From: Mesoaciditoga sp.
GTDB lineage: Bacteria; Thermotogota; Thermotogae; Mesoaciditogales; Mesoaciditogaceae
Assembly: GCA_015491995.1 (NCBI GenBank)
Contig: WGFY01000035.1
Span: 1-64,000 of the forward strand
Direction of reading: 5' to 3'
DNA: 64,000 nucleotides
The position numbers and the translations under genes are program-made. Position 1 is the first letter of the stretch. Each line of letters starts with the position of its first letter. Below, one piece after another: positions 8,115 to 17,105 of this stretch. Under the pieces are notes generated by a model. That model did no database searches. It had not been told where the DNA came from and was given only the letters and a program-made list of their open reading frames with translations.

Positions 8115-9791
8115 TCACCCTGCATATTCGGATACAACTTTTGAAATTTCTTCTTTGGCTTCATTCAAAACGAATAAGGCTTCATTTTTATCTTTGAAAT
8201 TCATCGCCATGATATAGAATTTCACTTTTGGCTCTGTACCAGATGGTCTGCCGTAAATCATAAGATTGTTACCAAATTCCCATTTCAAAACGTTTGAAGT
8301 GGGAATTCCTTCAATTCGGTCAAGATAATCGGTAACTTTTGTCAATTCACGCCCGATCAATTTGGAAGGTGGTGTATTTCTCAGTTTCTCCATGATCCTT
8401 TTTATCACTTCCATTCCCTTTTCACCCTCAAAAACGGGTGCAAGTTGCGTTTCAAAATAATATCCATGTTTTTTGTATATTTCCTCCATGGCATCTACCA
8501 ATGTCATTCCTCTTTTTTTGTATTCGGAATTCATTTCACATGTGAGCATGATCGCAGTTGCGGAATCTTTATCATACACAAAATCTCCAACATTGTAGCC
8601 ATAGCTTTCTTCATATGAGAAGATGACGCTCTTACCTTTTTTTCTCAATTCATCCGCCTTGTTGCAAATCCATTTGAATCCAGTTAAAACTTCCACCGTT
8701 GAGACGTTGAAAGTGGCTGCGATCTTTTTGAATAATTTAGATGATACTATGGACTCAATTACTACAGGATCTTGAGGCATTCCGATCTTGGCACGTTTTT
8801 GAAGAATGAAATTCAAAAGCAAACTCCCCATCTGATTGCCATCTATTCTTACGAACTCTCCATGATGATTCACCATCACTCCCATTCGATCGGCGTCAGG
8901 ATCGGATGCCACGATTATGTCAGCATCGATCTTCTTTGCGTCCTCTATGGAAAGTTTGAAAGCCTTGGGATCCTCGGGATTCGGGTATTCAACGGTTGGA
9001 AAATCTCCGTCTGGTATACCTTGTTTGCTTTGAACGTGAAGATGAAAACCATCTTTTTCCAACAGAGGTGGAACGATCTTTCCACCGGTACCGTGGAGCG
9101 GCGTGTAAACGATCTTCAAAGAAGGATCTTTGACCCCAAATGAAAGAGAAAGTGCTTTTTCAAAATAAGCTTCGTCTACTTCCTTCCCGATCATGACAAC
9201 AAGTCCCTTGTTTTTTGCCTCTTCCAGAGGCATACGCTTTATTTCTCCAAAAGATTTTATATTTTTGTACTCTGCTATGATCCCTTCATCATGAGGTGGA
9301 ACGATCTGGGCACCGTTAGACCAATACGCTTTGTAACCGTTGTATTTGGAGGGGTTATGGCTTGCGGTTATCATCACGCCTACCGTTGCCCCTAAGTGTC
9401 TAACAGCGAAAGAGAGTATGGGTGTAGGCCTGAAATCTTCAAAAAGATATGCTTTTATACCGTTAGACGCGAATATTTCTGCGGTCTCTGCGGCAAATTC
9501 ATCAGACATATGGCGAGTGTCGTAAGATATCAACGCACTTTTAGGACCTTTCACGCTTTTGTTTATGTGATTTGCGAAAGCCTGAGATGCCCTTCCAACA
9601 GTGTAAACGTTCATTCTGTTGTCTCCAAGACCTATTATGCCACGCATTCCTCCCGTACCGAATTCCAACTCTTTGTAGAATGCATCTTGAAGTTCTGTAT
9701 CATTTTCAGATCTGAGCTTTTTTTTATCTTCTTCAGAAATGCTAAGATCCGCAAGCCACCTTTTGTATCTTTCTACAGCTTCTTTTTCCAT
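8115..9791 (-). CDS. Phosphoglucomutase/phosphomannomutase family protein
   Basis: A 558-residue alpha-D-phosphohexomutase. The catalytic serine loop is TASHNPSKYNGYK (near residue 140), the metal loop is DPDADRMG (near 302) and the phosphate-binding loop is GRPSGTEPKVK near the C-terminus. Length and sequence resemble the long PgcA-type enzymes that interconvert glucose/mannose 1- and 6-phosphates. ATG at 9789-9791 is chosen because AAAGGAG lies upstream; a TTG start seven codons earlier would overlap that site. It is the first gene of an operon ending with bioY, whose promoter region faces that of the tRNA gene. Confidence 0.93.
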   Translation of the reverse strand: MEKEAVERYKRWLADLSISEEDKKKLRSENDTELQDAFYKELEFGTGGMRGIIGLGDNRMNVYTVGRASQAFANHINKSVKGPKSALISYDTRHMSDEFAAETAEIFASNGIKAYLFEDFRPTPILSFAVRHLGATVGVMITASHNPSKYNGYKAYWSNGAQIVPPHDEGIIAEYKNIKSFGEIKRMPLEEAKNKGLVVMIGKEVDEAYFEKALSLSFGVKDPSLKIVYTPLHGTGGKIVPPLLEKDGFHLHVQSKQGIPDGDFPTVEYPNPEDPKAFKLSIEDAKKIDADIIVASDPDADRMGVMVNHHGEFVRIDGNQMGSLLLNFILQKRAKIGMPQDPVVIESIVSSKLFKKIAATFNVSTVEVLTGFKWICNKADELRKKGKSVIFSYEESYGYNVGDFVYDKDSATAIMLTCEMNSEYKKRGMTLVDAMEEIYKKHGYYFETQLAPVFEGEKGMEVIKRIMEKLRNTPPSKLIGRELTKVTDYLDRIEGIPTSNVLKWEFGNNLMIYGRPSGTEPKVKFYIMAMNFKDKNEALFVLNEAKEEISKVVSEYAG

Positions 9792-9818
9792 GAAATCGTT
9801 CACTCCTTTCAATGTTGC

Positions 9819-9848
9819 TTGACAATTCCATCGTATATATTGTACAAT
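9819..9848 (+). promoter_or_regulatory. Promoter of tRNA-Val
   Basis: Perfect -35 TTGACA (9819-9824), 18-base spacer, -10 TACAAT (9843-9848), ending 13 bases before the mature tRNA 5' end. A sigma-70/SigA-type promoter. Confidence 0.85.
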
Positions 9849-9861
9849 AAATCTCGCGAGC

Positions 9862-9936
9862 GGGTGTGTAGCTCAGTGGGAGAGCGCTTCCTTCACACGG
9901 AAGAGGTCGTAGGTTCAATCCCTATCATACCCACCA
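9862..9936 (+). tRNA. tRNA-Val (anticodon CAC)
   Basis: A complete cloverleaf. The acceptor stem GGGTGTG pairs with CATACCC (one G-U pair). The D arm contains GCTCAGTGGGAGAGC. The anticodon arm CTTCC-TTCACAC-GGAAG gives anticodon CAC, which reads GUG valine codons. The T arm contains GGTTCAATCC. A discriminator A and an encoded CCA end the gene. It is transcribed alone, between a near-consensus promoter and a strong terminator. Confidence 0.96.
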
Positions 9937-9938
9937 TT

Positions 9939-9962
9939 AGGCCGTCAATTGACGGCCTTTTT
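9939..9962 (+). terminator. Rho-independent terminator after tRNA-Val
   Basis: A 20-base perfect palindrome (AGGCCGTCAA/TTGACGGCCT, 9939-9958) followed by a T-run. The last bases overlap the stop codon of the convergent acyltransferase gene, so it may also limit read-through from that side. Confidence 0.9.
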
Positions 9963-11034
9963 AAAAGATAGTTATGTAAACTTTCTTGTTCCAATTCCAA
10001 ACCGTTTTCACTATTTTTAAAGACACATATGAAACTATCAGAAATCCACTGAGATTAATCAAAAAAGAGCTTTTAACTGCAAGTTCCGGGTAAAACAAAA
10101 CCGCCACCAAAAACAAGAGTCCTTCCATAAAACCGTTGATTATGTAAATGCCAAGTGCATGTCTGCCATAGCTTCTAAGTATTGTGGATAACCTCGGGAA
10201 TACAAGGGAAAAAAGATATGAAAGTCTCATGGCTATTGGAATGGCAAAAGCACAGTAAATCAATCCTACGGGACCAAGTAAGAACGTGCCTGGAAGAGCT
10301 TTTAACGGCATGATGTAAAATTCCATGACTGTCCCAATGTAGAAGATCATCGTCATGATCTTCCAAAGGTTCGAGATCTTATTCCTCCAACGCACCCCAT
10401 TTTTCTTCACATTTTCATATGTGTACATCCCCCACACGTAAAAAAACATCCATATCAACGGATTTCTCAAGTACATCATCGGTGAAATAAAAGGCTTTTT
10501 GAAGTAAAGAGGGACGTAATAAGCTGAAGAAGAGGCTATCATGGCTATAAAAAAAGGGATCAAGAGTTTTTTTAACTGCTCGGAATTCATCTTTGAGAAC
10601 AACGGTGTCAACATGTACAAGATCAAAATGACAAATAAAAAGTAAAATTCATCAACGGCATTTCCAAGCACGTACTTTTTCATCACTTCCCAAAAGTTGA
10701 ATGGCTCTGCATTGAAGTAATGCCGCATTGTAGTACCTTCCGCGATTATGTAAAATGTAGACCATATAACGTATGGGATGAAAATCAACCTAATTCTTGA
10801 AAGAACAAATCGCTTGGCGTTTATTTTGACGCTTTTTATCGAGAAATATCCTGTTACAAAAAAGAAAATTGGCATGGCAACAACAAAAACCTTCCCCAAG
10901 GAGTAGATCAGGACGATAGTCTGGGAATCTTGAAAAGTTTCGATTTTGTAGAAAAAGGTATGGGCAAAAATGACTAAGATTATCGCAAAACCTTTAACAA
11001 CGTCAAATTCACCGGAGCTCTTGCCACCAAACAT
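9961..11034 (-). CDS. Membrane acyltransferase (acyltransferase 3 family)
   Basis: A 357-residue protein with about ten hydrophobic segments. It begins with the family motif FDVVKGFAIILVIFAHTFF, which holds the conserved His, followed by FFVTGYFSIKS. Acyltransferase-3 proteins O-acylate surface polysaccharides, lipids or glycosides; the fucose 4-O-acetylase-like group is the nearest match by eye. ATG at 11032-11034 follows GAGGAGG. It is monocistronic and lies between the tRNA terminator and the mal operon. Confidence 0.85.
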   Translation of the reverse strand: MFGGKSSGEFDVVKGFAIILVIFAHTFFYKIETFQDSQTIVLIYSLGKVFVVAMPIFFFVTGYFSIKSVKINAKRFVLSRIRLIFIPYVIWSTFYIIAEGTTMRHYFNAEPFNFWEVMKKYVLGNAVDEFYFLFVILILYMLTPLFSKMNSEQLKKLLIPFFIAMIASSSAYYVPLYFKKPFISPMMYLRNPLIWMFFYVWGMYTYENVKKNGVRWRNKISNLWKIMTMIFYIGTVMEFYIMPLKALPGTFLLGPVGLIYCAFAIPIAMRLSYLFSLVFPRLSTILRSYGRHALGIYIINGFMEGLLFLVAVLFYPELAVKSSFLINLSGFLIVSYVSLKIVKTVWNWNKKVYITIF

Positions 11035-11267
11035 AAAAAACTATCCTCCTCTACACATTCTATCATACCAAATACGTCTTGTATTTACACTTTCCCAGAC
11101 TACAAGCAAACAGGGCTCTTAGACTCTGTCTTCGTTTCGCTGTGGAGGACTCCACCATCCAACTTGTTCCACGTCATAACATGGATTTTGGATTTTAAAG
11201 TTGGGCTGGTATGAATTGATTATAACATCATATGCAACTATGAGAAATTCACATGAAGAAGGGGGTA
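11035..11267. other. Intergenic region upstream of malE and the acyltransferase
   Basis: About 230 bases without a supportable gene. A weak minus-strand -10 (TATGAT, 11062-11067) may serve the acyltransferase. A short GTGGAG/CTCCAC inverted repeat is at 11142-11155. No other structure was recognised. Confidence 0.5.
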
Positions 11268-11296
11268 TTGAAAAAATAAAAGTTCAGTGGTATGAT
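11268..11296 (+). promoter_or_regulatory. Promoter of the mal operon
   Basis: -35 TTGAAA (11268-11273), 17-base spacer, -10 TATGAT (11291-11296). It lies 58 bases before the malE start codon. Confidence 0.75.
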
Positions 11297-11310
11297 ATTA
11301 ATTGTCCTAA

Positions 11311-11322
11311 GGTAATGTTACC
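11311..11322 (+). promoter_or_regulatory. Possible repressor operator at the mal promoter
   Basis: An inverted repeat GGTAA-TG-TTACC that begins 14 bases after the -10 box, so it would lie just inside the transcript start. Its size and position fit a LacI- or ROK-type sugar repressor site. No such repressor gene is in the window, so the assignment is inference. Confidence 0.35.
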
Positions 11323-11354
11323 ATAAATTTATGTGTTTGAAAGGGGGAATTTTT

Positions 11355-12542
11355 GTGAAACGCTCAGTGTTGTTGAGTATGCTTATAGTTGGGATGTTGG
11401 TCCTTACGGCTTTCGCAGCTACACCAGGGGTGCTGACGATATGGACTTCTGAAGCACAAGCCCAGATTCTCACGCAACTTGGTAATCAGTTCCAATCGAT
11501 TTACGGCGTGCCGGTTAAAGTTGTCCAGATGAATTTTGGTAATATAAGATCGAAATTTGTCACAGCCGCATCTGCAAGCGAAGGCCCTGACATAATAGTT
11601 GGCGCAAATGACTGGATAGGAGAATTCGTTGCTGATGGTCTTCTCACACCAATCACTTTTCTGACTTCCCAGGAGAAAAAAGAATTCGTGCCGGTTTCAC
11701 TTCAAGCTTTCTCTTATGGAGGAAATCTTTACTCGATACCTTATGGCATAGATGTTCTTGCTCTTATTTACAACAAAGATTACGTAACTGATCCTCCAAA
11801 AACTGCAGACGAACTTTTCAAAATGGCACAAGAAATGACCTCTGGCGGTTTCTACGGATTCGCTTACGATGCTGCATCTGATCCTTATTTTTCGGCTCCA
11901 TTTGTATTTGGATTCGGTGGCTACGTCTTCGGAATGGGTAAAAATGGAACTCTCAATCCAAAAGATGTTGGTCTTGATACGCCAGGAGCCATAAAAGGTG
12001 CTGAGTACATTCAATCTTATTTCAAGGCTGGTCTAATGCCTCAAGGAATAGACTACAACGGCGCCATGAACCTTTTTGAAGAAGGAAAATCAGCGATGAT
12101 GATCAACGGCGAATGGGCGGTACCAGATATTCAGAAGGCTGGAATAGATTTCGGCGTTGCCCCGATACCAAATGGCAAACCGTTCGTTGGTGTTCAAGGG
12201 TTCATGATCAGCTCAAAATCACCCAACCAGATTCAAGCCATGGAATTCCTTTCTAATTATATAAATACGAAGAATATCATGTACAAGATATGGCAAGCTG
12301 ATCCAAGAGTTCCGGCCAGATACGACGTTCAAAAGCTGGCAGAATCTCACGCCACATGGCTTGCTGGTTTTACAAAGGCTCTAAAAAACACGACGCCTAT
12401 GCCGAACATTCCTCAAATGGCTTCCGTGTGGAATGCATGGGGAAACGCTCTCACTCTTATAACCAGTTTAAAACAATCTCCAGCAGGCGCTCTTAAAACC
12501 GCCGTTACGCAAATTGAACAGGCTATTGCAAAGTCAAAGTAA
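11355..12542 (+). CDS. malE: Maltose/maltodextrin ABC transporter substrate-binding protein
   Basis: A 395-residue extracytoplasmic sugar-binding protein. It has a signal peptide (VKRSVLLSMLIVGMLVLTAFA), then the family start LTIWTSEAQAQ, GPDIIVGANDWIGEF, and the MINGEWAVPDI and PNIPQMASVW motifs seen in Thermotoga MalE proteins. GTG at 11355 is preferred over the upstream ATG because AAGGGGG lies just before it and the signal peptide begins there. It is followed by a hairpin and then by malF, a common way to make more binding protein than permease. Confidence 0.93.
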   Translation: MKRSVLLSMLIVGMLVLTAFAATPGVLTIWTSEAQAQILTQLGNQFQSIYGVPVKVVQMNFGNIRSKFVTAASASEGPDIIVGANDWIGEFVADGLLTPITFLTSQEKKEFVPVSLQAFSYGGNLYSIPYGIDVLALIYNKDYVTDPPKTADELFKMAQEMTSGGFYGFAYDAASDPYFSAPFVFGFGGYVFGMGKNGTLNPKDVGLDTPGAIKGAEYIQSYFKAGLMPQGIDYNGAMNLFEEGKSAMMINGEWAVPDIQKAGIDFGVAPIPNGKPFVGVQGFMISSKSPNQIQAMEFLSNYINTKNIMYKIWQADPRVPARYDVQKLAESHATWLAGFTKALKNTTPMPNIPQMASVWNAWGNALTLITSLKQSPAGALKTAVTQIEQAIAKSK

Positions 12543-12563
12543 GACCAAAATGTAAAAACTTGT

Positions 12564-12592
12564 AAGGCGGGGAGAATCCCGCCTTGCTTTTT
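12564..12592 (+). terminator. Hairpin between malE and malF (partial terminator)
   Basis: An eight-base-pair stem AAGGCGGG/CCCGCCTT with loop GAGAAT, followed by GCTTTTT. It immediately precedes the malF ribosome binding site, so it probably attenuates rather than ends transcription and protects the malE mRNA 3' end. Confidence 0.75.
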
Positions 12593-12606
12593 GGAGGCGA
12601 TAATTT

Positions 12607-14316
12607 TTGAGTATTCGTAAAACTGTTATGTGGCTTATTTTAGCATTTGTTGATGCGCTTATGGCATGGTCTGTGATCGTTCTCATCGTTGATAAATCGT
12701 ATGGATTAGCGGCCGTGGTCGTAATGCTTCTTATTTTCATGGATTATGCGCTTATCAACCCTAAAGGATATCCTTACAGATACATGATCATGGGTGTTCT
12801 GATTTTGGGTGTTTTGACAGTTTATCCAATTTATTACACTTTTGAAATCGCTTTTACCAACTACGCTACAGGCTATTTGTGGAGTAAAAATCAAGCGATA
12901 GAGCTGCTGTTGAGTAAAGTTGTCATAAAACCAAATGCCGAATTTTTCGATTATTCTATTTACTCTCATTACAACAATTACAATCCAACTGATGAATTCG
13001 TGATTTTGCTGAGAGACAAAAAGGGCTCTTTGTACATTTCAACTCAACCCGTTGAAAGTGGAAATACCTACATAAGCCAATTTAGAAAATTAATTGATGG
13101 GGCAGTTTCGATAAATTCGGTGAATTACAAAGTTGAGAGATCCTTAAAAGATCCATCACATGTAATAGCGATATCCGTTAACGGCAAGTCGTATGGATAC
13201 TTCTACAGCCCAGTTGATCACAAAACGCTTCCAAATCTGAGATTTTTCAACACACATTATGCTTCCACATTGGGAAATACCGAATTCATAAATCCACAGA
13301 TTGGAACTTTGTTTTTCACAACGCGATATGGCTTTTCAAAGATAGTGACGGCTCAACACGAATATTCCATCGAGATCCGAAATGTTGTTGAAGATGGGAA
13401 GTCCGTTATGAAGCCTATTTTAATAGATACTTTAACAAATCGCCCAGTTTTGGAGCATGATTCAGCCTTTTGGAATGTAGACCCGAAAAGTGAGAAGGAA
13501 ACGAAGATCATAGGTTATTACAAATTCATTGGGTTTGGGAACTTCAAAGAGCTTCTTAGCGATCCACAGATCACCAAGCCTTTTTTTAGTGTTTTTATCT
13601 GGACTTTTGAGTGGGCTGCTTTGAGTGTTTTACTTAGTTTTACCGTTGGACTTCTACTTGCGATAATTTTGAACAACAAGGAAATGCGATTTCGATATAT
13701 ATACAGAACTCTCTTGATAATCCCATGGGCCATCCCGGCTTTCATAACGATCATAATGTGGAGGACTGGCTTTTTCAACGTGAGCTATGGAGTTATAAAC
13801 AGGATATTCCTTCAACAATGGCTACACCTTCCACCGATAAATTGGCTTGGAGATCCGTTCTGGGCAAAAGTTGCGCTTCTTACCGTGAATACATGGTTGG
13901 GGTTTCCCTACATGATGGTGATATCATTGGGAGCACTTCAATCCATTCCAAATGAGCTTTATGAGGCAGCCTCAATAGACGGTTCTTCAAGATGGAACTC
14001 TTTTAAAAAGATAACCTTTCCGCTCTTGATGGTACCGCTTGCGCCTTTGCTTGTGGCATCTTTTGCCTTCAATTTTAACAATTTCAACGTCATTTTTCTC
14101 TTAACAGCCGGTGGCCCACCAATTCCAAATGCCATAACCCCCGCTGGTGCCACGGATATACTTCTGAGTTACACGTATAAACTCGCATTTCAAGGGGCAA
14201 GTGGGAGAAACTACGGCTTAGCCGCTGCGGTTTCCATTTTGATATTCGTTATAATAGCATCGATAAGCGCTGTGAATTTCAAACTTTCCGGTTCTTTTGA
14301 AGAGGTGAATCGGTGA
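12607..14316 (+). CDS. malF: Maltose/maltodextrin ABC transporter permease MalF
   Basis: A 569-residue inner-membrane permease. Three N-terminal helices are followed by a large extracytoplasmic domain (about residues 85-320) and then the transport core with EAA loop YEAASIDGSSRWNSFKKITFPLL, which docks the ATPase. The C-terminal ITPAGATDILLSYTYKLAF stretch is typical of MalF. The start is TTG at 12607 with GGAGGCGA upstream. No malK gene follows, so the ATPase must be encoded elsewhere. Confidence 0.92.
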   Translation: MSIRKTVMWLILAFVDALMAWSVIVLIVDKSYGLAAVVVMLLIFMDYALINPKGYPYRYMIMGVLILGVLTVYPIYYTFEIAFTNYATGYLWSKNQAIELLLSKVVIKPNAEFFDYSIYSHYNNYNPTDEFVILLRDKKGSLYISTQPVESGNTYISQFRKLIDGAVSINSVNYKVERSLKDPSHVIAISVNGKSYGYFYSPVDHKTLPNLRFFNTHYASTLGNTEFINPQIGTLFFTTRYGFSKIVTAQHEYSIEIRNVVEDGKSVMKPILIDTLTNRPVLEHDSAFWNVDPKSEKETKIIGYYKFIGFGNFKELLSDPQITKPFFSVFIWTFEWAALSVLLSFTVGLLLAIILNNKEMRFRYIYRTLLIIPWAIPAFITIIMWRTGFFNVSYGVINRIFLQQWLHLPPINWLGDPFWAKVALLTVNTWLGFPYMMVISLGALQSIPNELYEAASIDGSSRWNSFKKITFPLLMVPLAPLLVASFAFNFNNFNVIFLLTAGGPPIPNAITPAGATDILLSYTYKLAFQGASGRNYGLAAAVSILIFVIIASISAVNFKLSGSFEEVNR

Positions 14317-17105
14317 TGAAGCGAATGCATCCGGTAAGGCATTTAACAGTCATTGCAATGTTAATAGTCGTCCTGTTTCCGTTGCTATGGATGTTTACAA
14401 CGTCCATTAGAAGGGACAATGCGGCGTTTAGCCCTGAGCTCTTTTCAAATCAAATCACATGGCAAAATTACAAAGATCTGCTTTTTCCCAAGAAAAATCT
14501 GCCGGCACTTTACAACGAGATCGTGAACGCTGTCAATATTGGTGAATCTTATAAAAACATGACCAAAGATCAAATCCTTGCACTCACGAGTTCCGATTAC
14601 TCACTTTTTAACGATTATTTCAATCAAACGAACGACCTCGTTAAAAACATGAACTCCAATGCGAAGTGGATCTCAAAGAATTACCTTCCAAAGGCGAAGG
14701 CGTCCGCTTTTGAAAATGCAAAGGCTTTAAGCGTACAGGATATTTCATACTTAGCCACAATAGACAATTTGCTTTCTAAAAGGCTCAAAACATTGCCACA
14801 TGATTACGTTGTTGCCGGATTAAAAGAAAGTTTGCAAGAAGCGGAGAGCAACCCGAATTACCATGTTTTTGAACTTTTGAATCCATATTTCCCAAATTTG
14901 GAGAACTCTTACAATTCATTTTTGTCTTCTATGAAGAACACTTCTCCAAAGGTTAACGATATCACAAAAAAAATCAAAACACTTTTAGAAAATGTGAAAA
15001 TTCCGGCTGCCTTGAGCCTCATAAAGGCTTATGAAGACACTTTCAAGATGCTTTCAAACGGATCTTTCAGGTATTCAAAGTGGTTTGCACCTATTTACTT
15101 AAGGGGCATAAATTTGAACACGATAAAACTTTCGAGGATTCTTCCAAAGAAGGCCGAGAAGCTCAGGAATTTAAAAGCAGAGGTATTTTCCGCGATAAAA
15201 GCTCTTCTTCCTTCAGAGAATTCCTACCTTGATACCATCGAAGCCGCAAAATTGCATGTGAAGGGCATAAGGGACAAATTGATTGGAAGATTTCAATCTT
15301 CCCTTACGAATTTAAACAGCGCTTATTCTAAATCGGAATCCGAGCTTTCCATCTCCGTCTCGGAAACTTCAAAAAGCGAAAGTGATATGAGCGAAGACGC
15401 ATCACAGGTTTCGGTTTTTGCAAATTATATAATTCCGACTTCGAAATCCCTTGATGACATCGTTAAATTGATGAAAAATGCACTGAAGGGTTACAAAATC
15501 TCTCAAAACGATTCCGGCGCGTTTATAGATGTTTCACCGATCATAAAAAAAACTGAGAGATGGTTGAGTATATCTTCTAAGTACGCGGAGTTTTCTTCCA
15601 TTTCCGAAAATGTCAACAAGACCCTTAAAAACTTAAGATATTTGCAGGAGAATGGAAAACTCATAGCTTCCCATTCCAACTTGGACACCATTAAAAACGC
15701 CAAAGAGGCTTTGCCTTTGATCCTTTTAAAATTCGAGTCCGGCTTGGAACAATCGTTGATCATGCTTCAAAATTACGATAGCGCAGCGCAAAAGATCCTA
15801 TTAACCTCAAAAAACATATCTCGGATACGAAATGAATTAAAAAAAATATCGGTTGAGATAATTCCTTTGCAAAAAAAGGTGAACTCGATCAACTTCAGCA
15901 TATCAATGGCTTCGCTTTATTTCAAAACTCATTTAGCCCTTTTTGAAATGACCAAACTCGAAAAAAATGCAAAAAGCTACGGCGACATGAGCGTTTTTTT
16001 GGAAAAATTGAATTCTTACTACTCTAATTTAAAAAATTCCAACTTTAGATTCTTGCCAAATATTCCAAAACCTTCTAAATACGATGAGTTTTACAGCGTT
16101 CAAAATTTGCAAAATACCTTATCTCTCACATTTGAAATGGTTAAAAATATGAAAGCCACAAATGAAAAATACAGCGAATACATAAAAAAATTAAAGGCAA
16201 GAACGCCATCTTATGTTGCGCTCAAACTTCTTAACGTTCCTTTTTCTATAAGCGAATTCAACACCATTGGAAACTTTTATCAATCTCAATATGTCTCTAA
16301 AATCGCTCCAAACCTTGGAGTTATTTCAAGGCAAACAAGTGATATGATGACAAAAGGCAATCTTAAAGCCGTAAACGGAAGGCTAAATGCCATAAACAAT
16401 TCCGCCTTTAACCTTGTGCAAATTTGGAGTCATAAATACACACCACCATTTTTGAAGTGGATTTTAAACAGCATAATGGTTGCAGGTTTAGCGGCACTCT
16501 TCACGGTTTTAATTTCGGCGTTGATGGCATATCCGTTCTCGAGAATGAGATTTTTAGGTAGAAAATATGGTTTAATGGGGTTACTCCTCATTCAGATGTT
16601 TCCTACCATGATGTCAATGGTCGCGCTCTATCTGTTGTTGGACTTCATAGGGAAGTTTTTCCCTCCCTTAGGTCTTAATTCACTTGGTGGCTTGACATTT
16701 TTGTACATCGGCGGTGGAATAGCATTTGACACTTGGCTGATTAAAGGATTTTTCGACACAATTCCCACCGCTCTTGAGGAAGCTGCGATGATCGATGGCG
16801 CGACACGGTATCAAACTTTTTGGAAGGTCGTTGTACCTTTGTCAGTCCCTATTTTGTCAGTTGTCACCATATTAGCGTTCATAGGGAATTTTGGAGATTA
16901 CATATTAGCTTCGATAGTTTTAACTGACGTGAACAAGTACACCTTTGCCGTTGGTCTTCAAACGTTCAGCACAAGCGCTTATCAAACCAATTGGGGCATG
17001 CTGACGGCGTCGGCGTTTCTTGGGGCAATTCCCATGCTTATATTATTCTTAAGCCTTCAGAATTTCATAGTTGGAGGGCTTACACAAGGATCGGTGAAAG
17101 GATGA
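14316..17105 (+). CDS. malG: Maltose ABC transporter permease MalG with a giant insert
   Basis: 929 residues, against roughly 280-300 for ordinary MalG. One helix at the N-terminus (about 12-34) is followed by an insert of more than 600 residues, rich in Lys, Ser, Asn and Leu with long heptad-like helical stretches. The normal MalG core then runs from about residue 712 (KWILNSIMVAGL, SRMRFLG) to the EAA loop EEAAMIDGATRYQTFWKVVVPL and a GGLTQGSVKG end. From the topology the insert is extracytoplasmic. Thermotoga MalG proteins are also enlarged, so this is a lineage trait and not an assembly fusion. ATG at 14316 overlaps the malF stop (TGATG); GTG at 14313 is also possible. Confidence 0.9.
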   Translation: MKRMHPVRHLTVIAMLIVVLFPLLWMFTTSIRRDNAAFSPELFSNQITWQNYKDLLFPKKNLPALYNEIVNAVNIGESYKNMTKDQILALTSSDYSLFNDYFNQTNDLVKNMNSNAKWISKNYLPKAKASAFENAKALSVQDISYLATIDNLLSKRLKTLPHDYVVAGLKESLQEAESNPNYHVFELLNPYFPNLENSYNSFLSSMKNTSPKVNDITKKIKTLLENVKIPAALSLIKAYEDTFKMLSNGSFRYSKWFAPIYLRGINLNTIKLSRILPKKAEKLRNLKAEVFSAIKALLPSENSYLDTIEAAKLHVKGIRDKLIGRFQSSLTNLNSAYSKSESELSISVSETSKSESDMSEDASQVSVFANYIIPTSKSLDDIVKLMKNALKGYKISQNDSGAFIDVSPIIKKTERWLSISSKYAEFSSISENVNKTLKNLRYLQENGKLIASHSNLDTIKNAKEALPLILLKFESGLEQSLIMLQNYDSAAQKILLTSKNISRIRNELKKISVEIIPLQKKVNSINFSISMASLYFKTHLALFEMTKLEKNAKSYGDMSVFLEKLNSYYSNLKNSNFRFLPNIPKPSKYDEFYSVQNLQNTLSLTFEMVKNMKATNEKYSEYIKKLKARTPSYVALKLLNVPFSISEFNTIGNFYQSQYVSKIAPNLGVISRQTSDMMTKGNLKAVNGRLNAINNSAFNLVQIWSHKYTPPFLKWILNSIMVAGLAALFTVLISALMAYPFSRMRFLGRKYGLMGLLLIQMFPTMMSMVALYLLLDFIGKFFPPLGLNSLGGLTFLYIGGGIAFDTWLIKGFFDTIPTALEEAAMIDGATRYQTFWKVVVPLSVPILSVVTILAFIGNFGDYILASIVLTDVNKYTFAVGLQTFSTSAYQTNWGMLTASAFLGAIPMLILFLSLQNFIVGGLTQGSVKG

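Noticed and set aside
14316-17105. MalG might be an artificial fusion of two genes
   Set aside because: The frame is continuous, the first helix and the core complete one MalG, and enlarged MalG proteins are known in Thermotoga.
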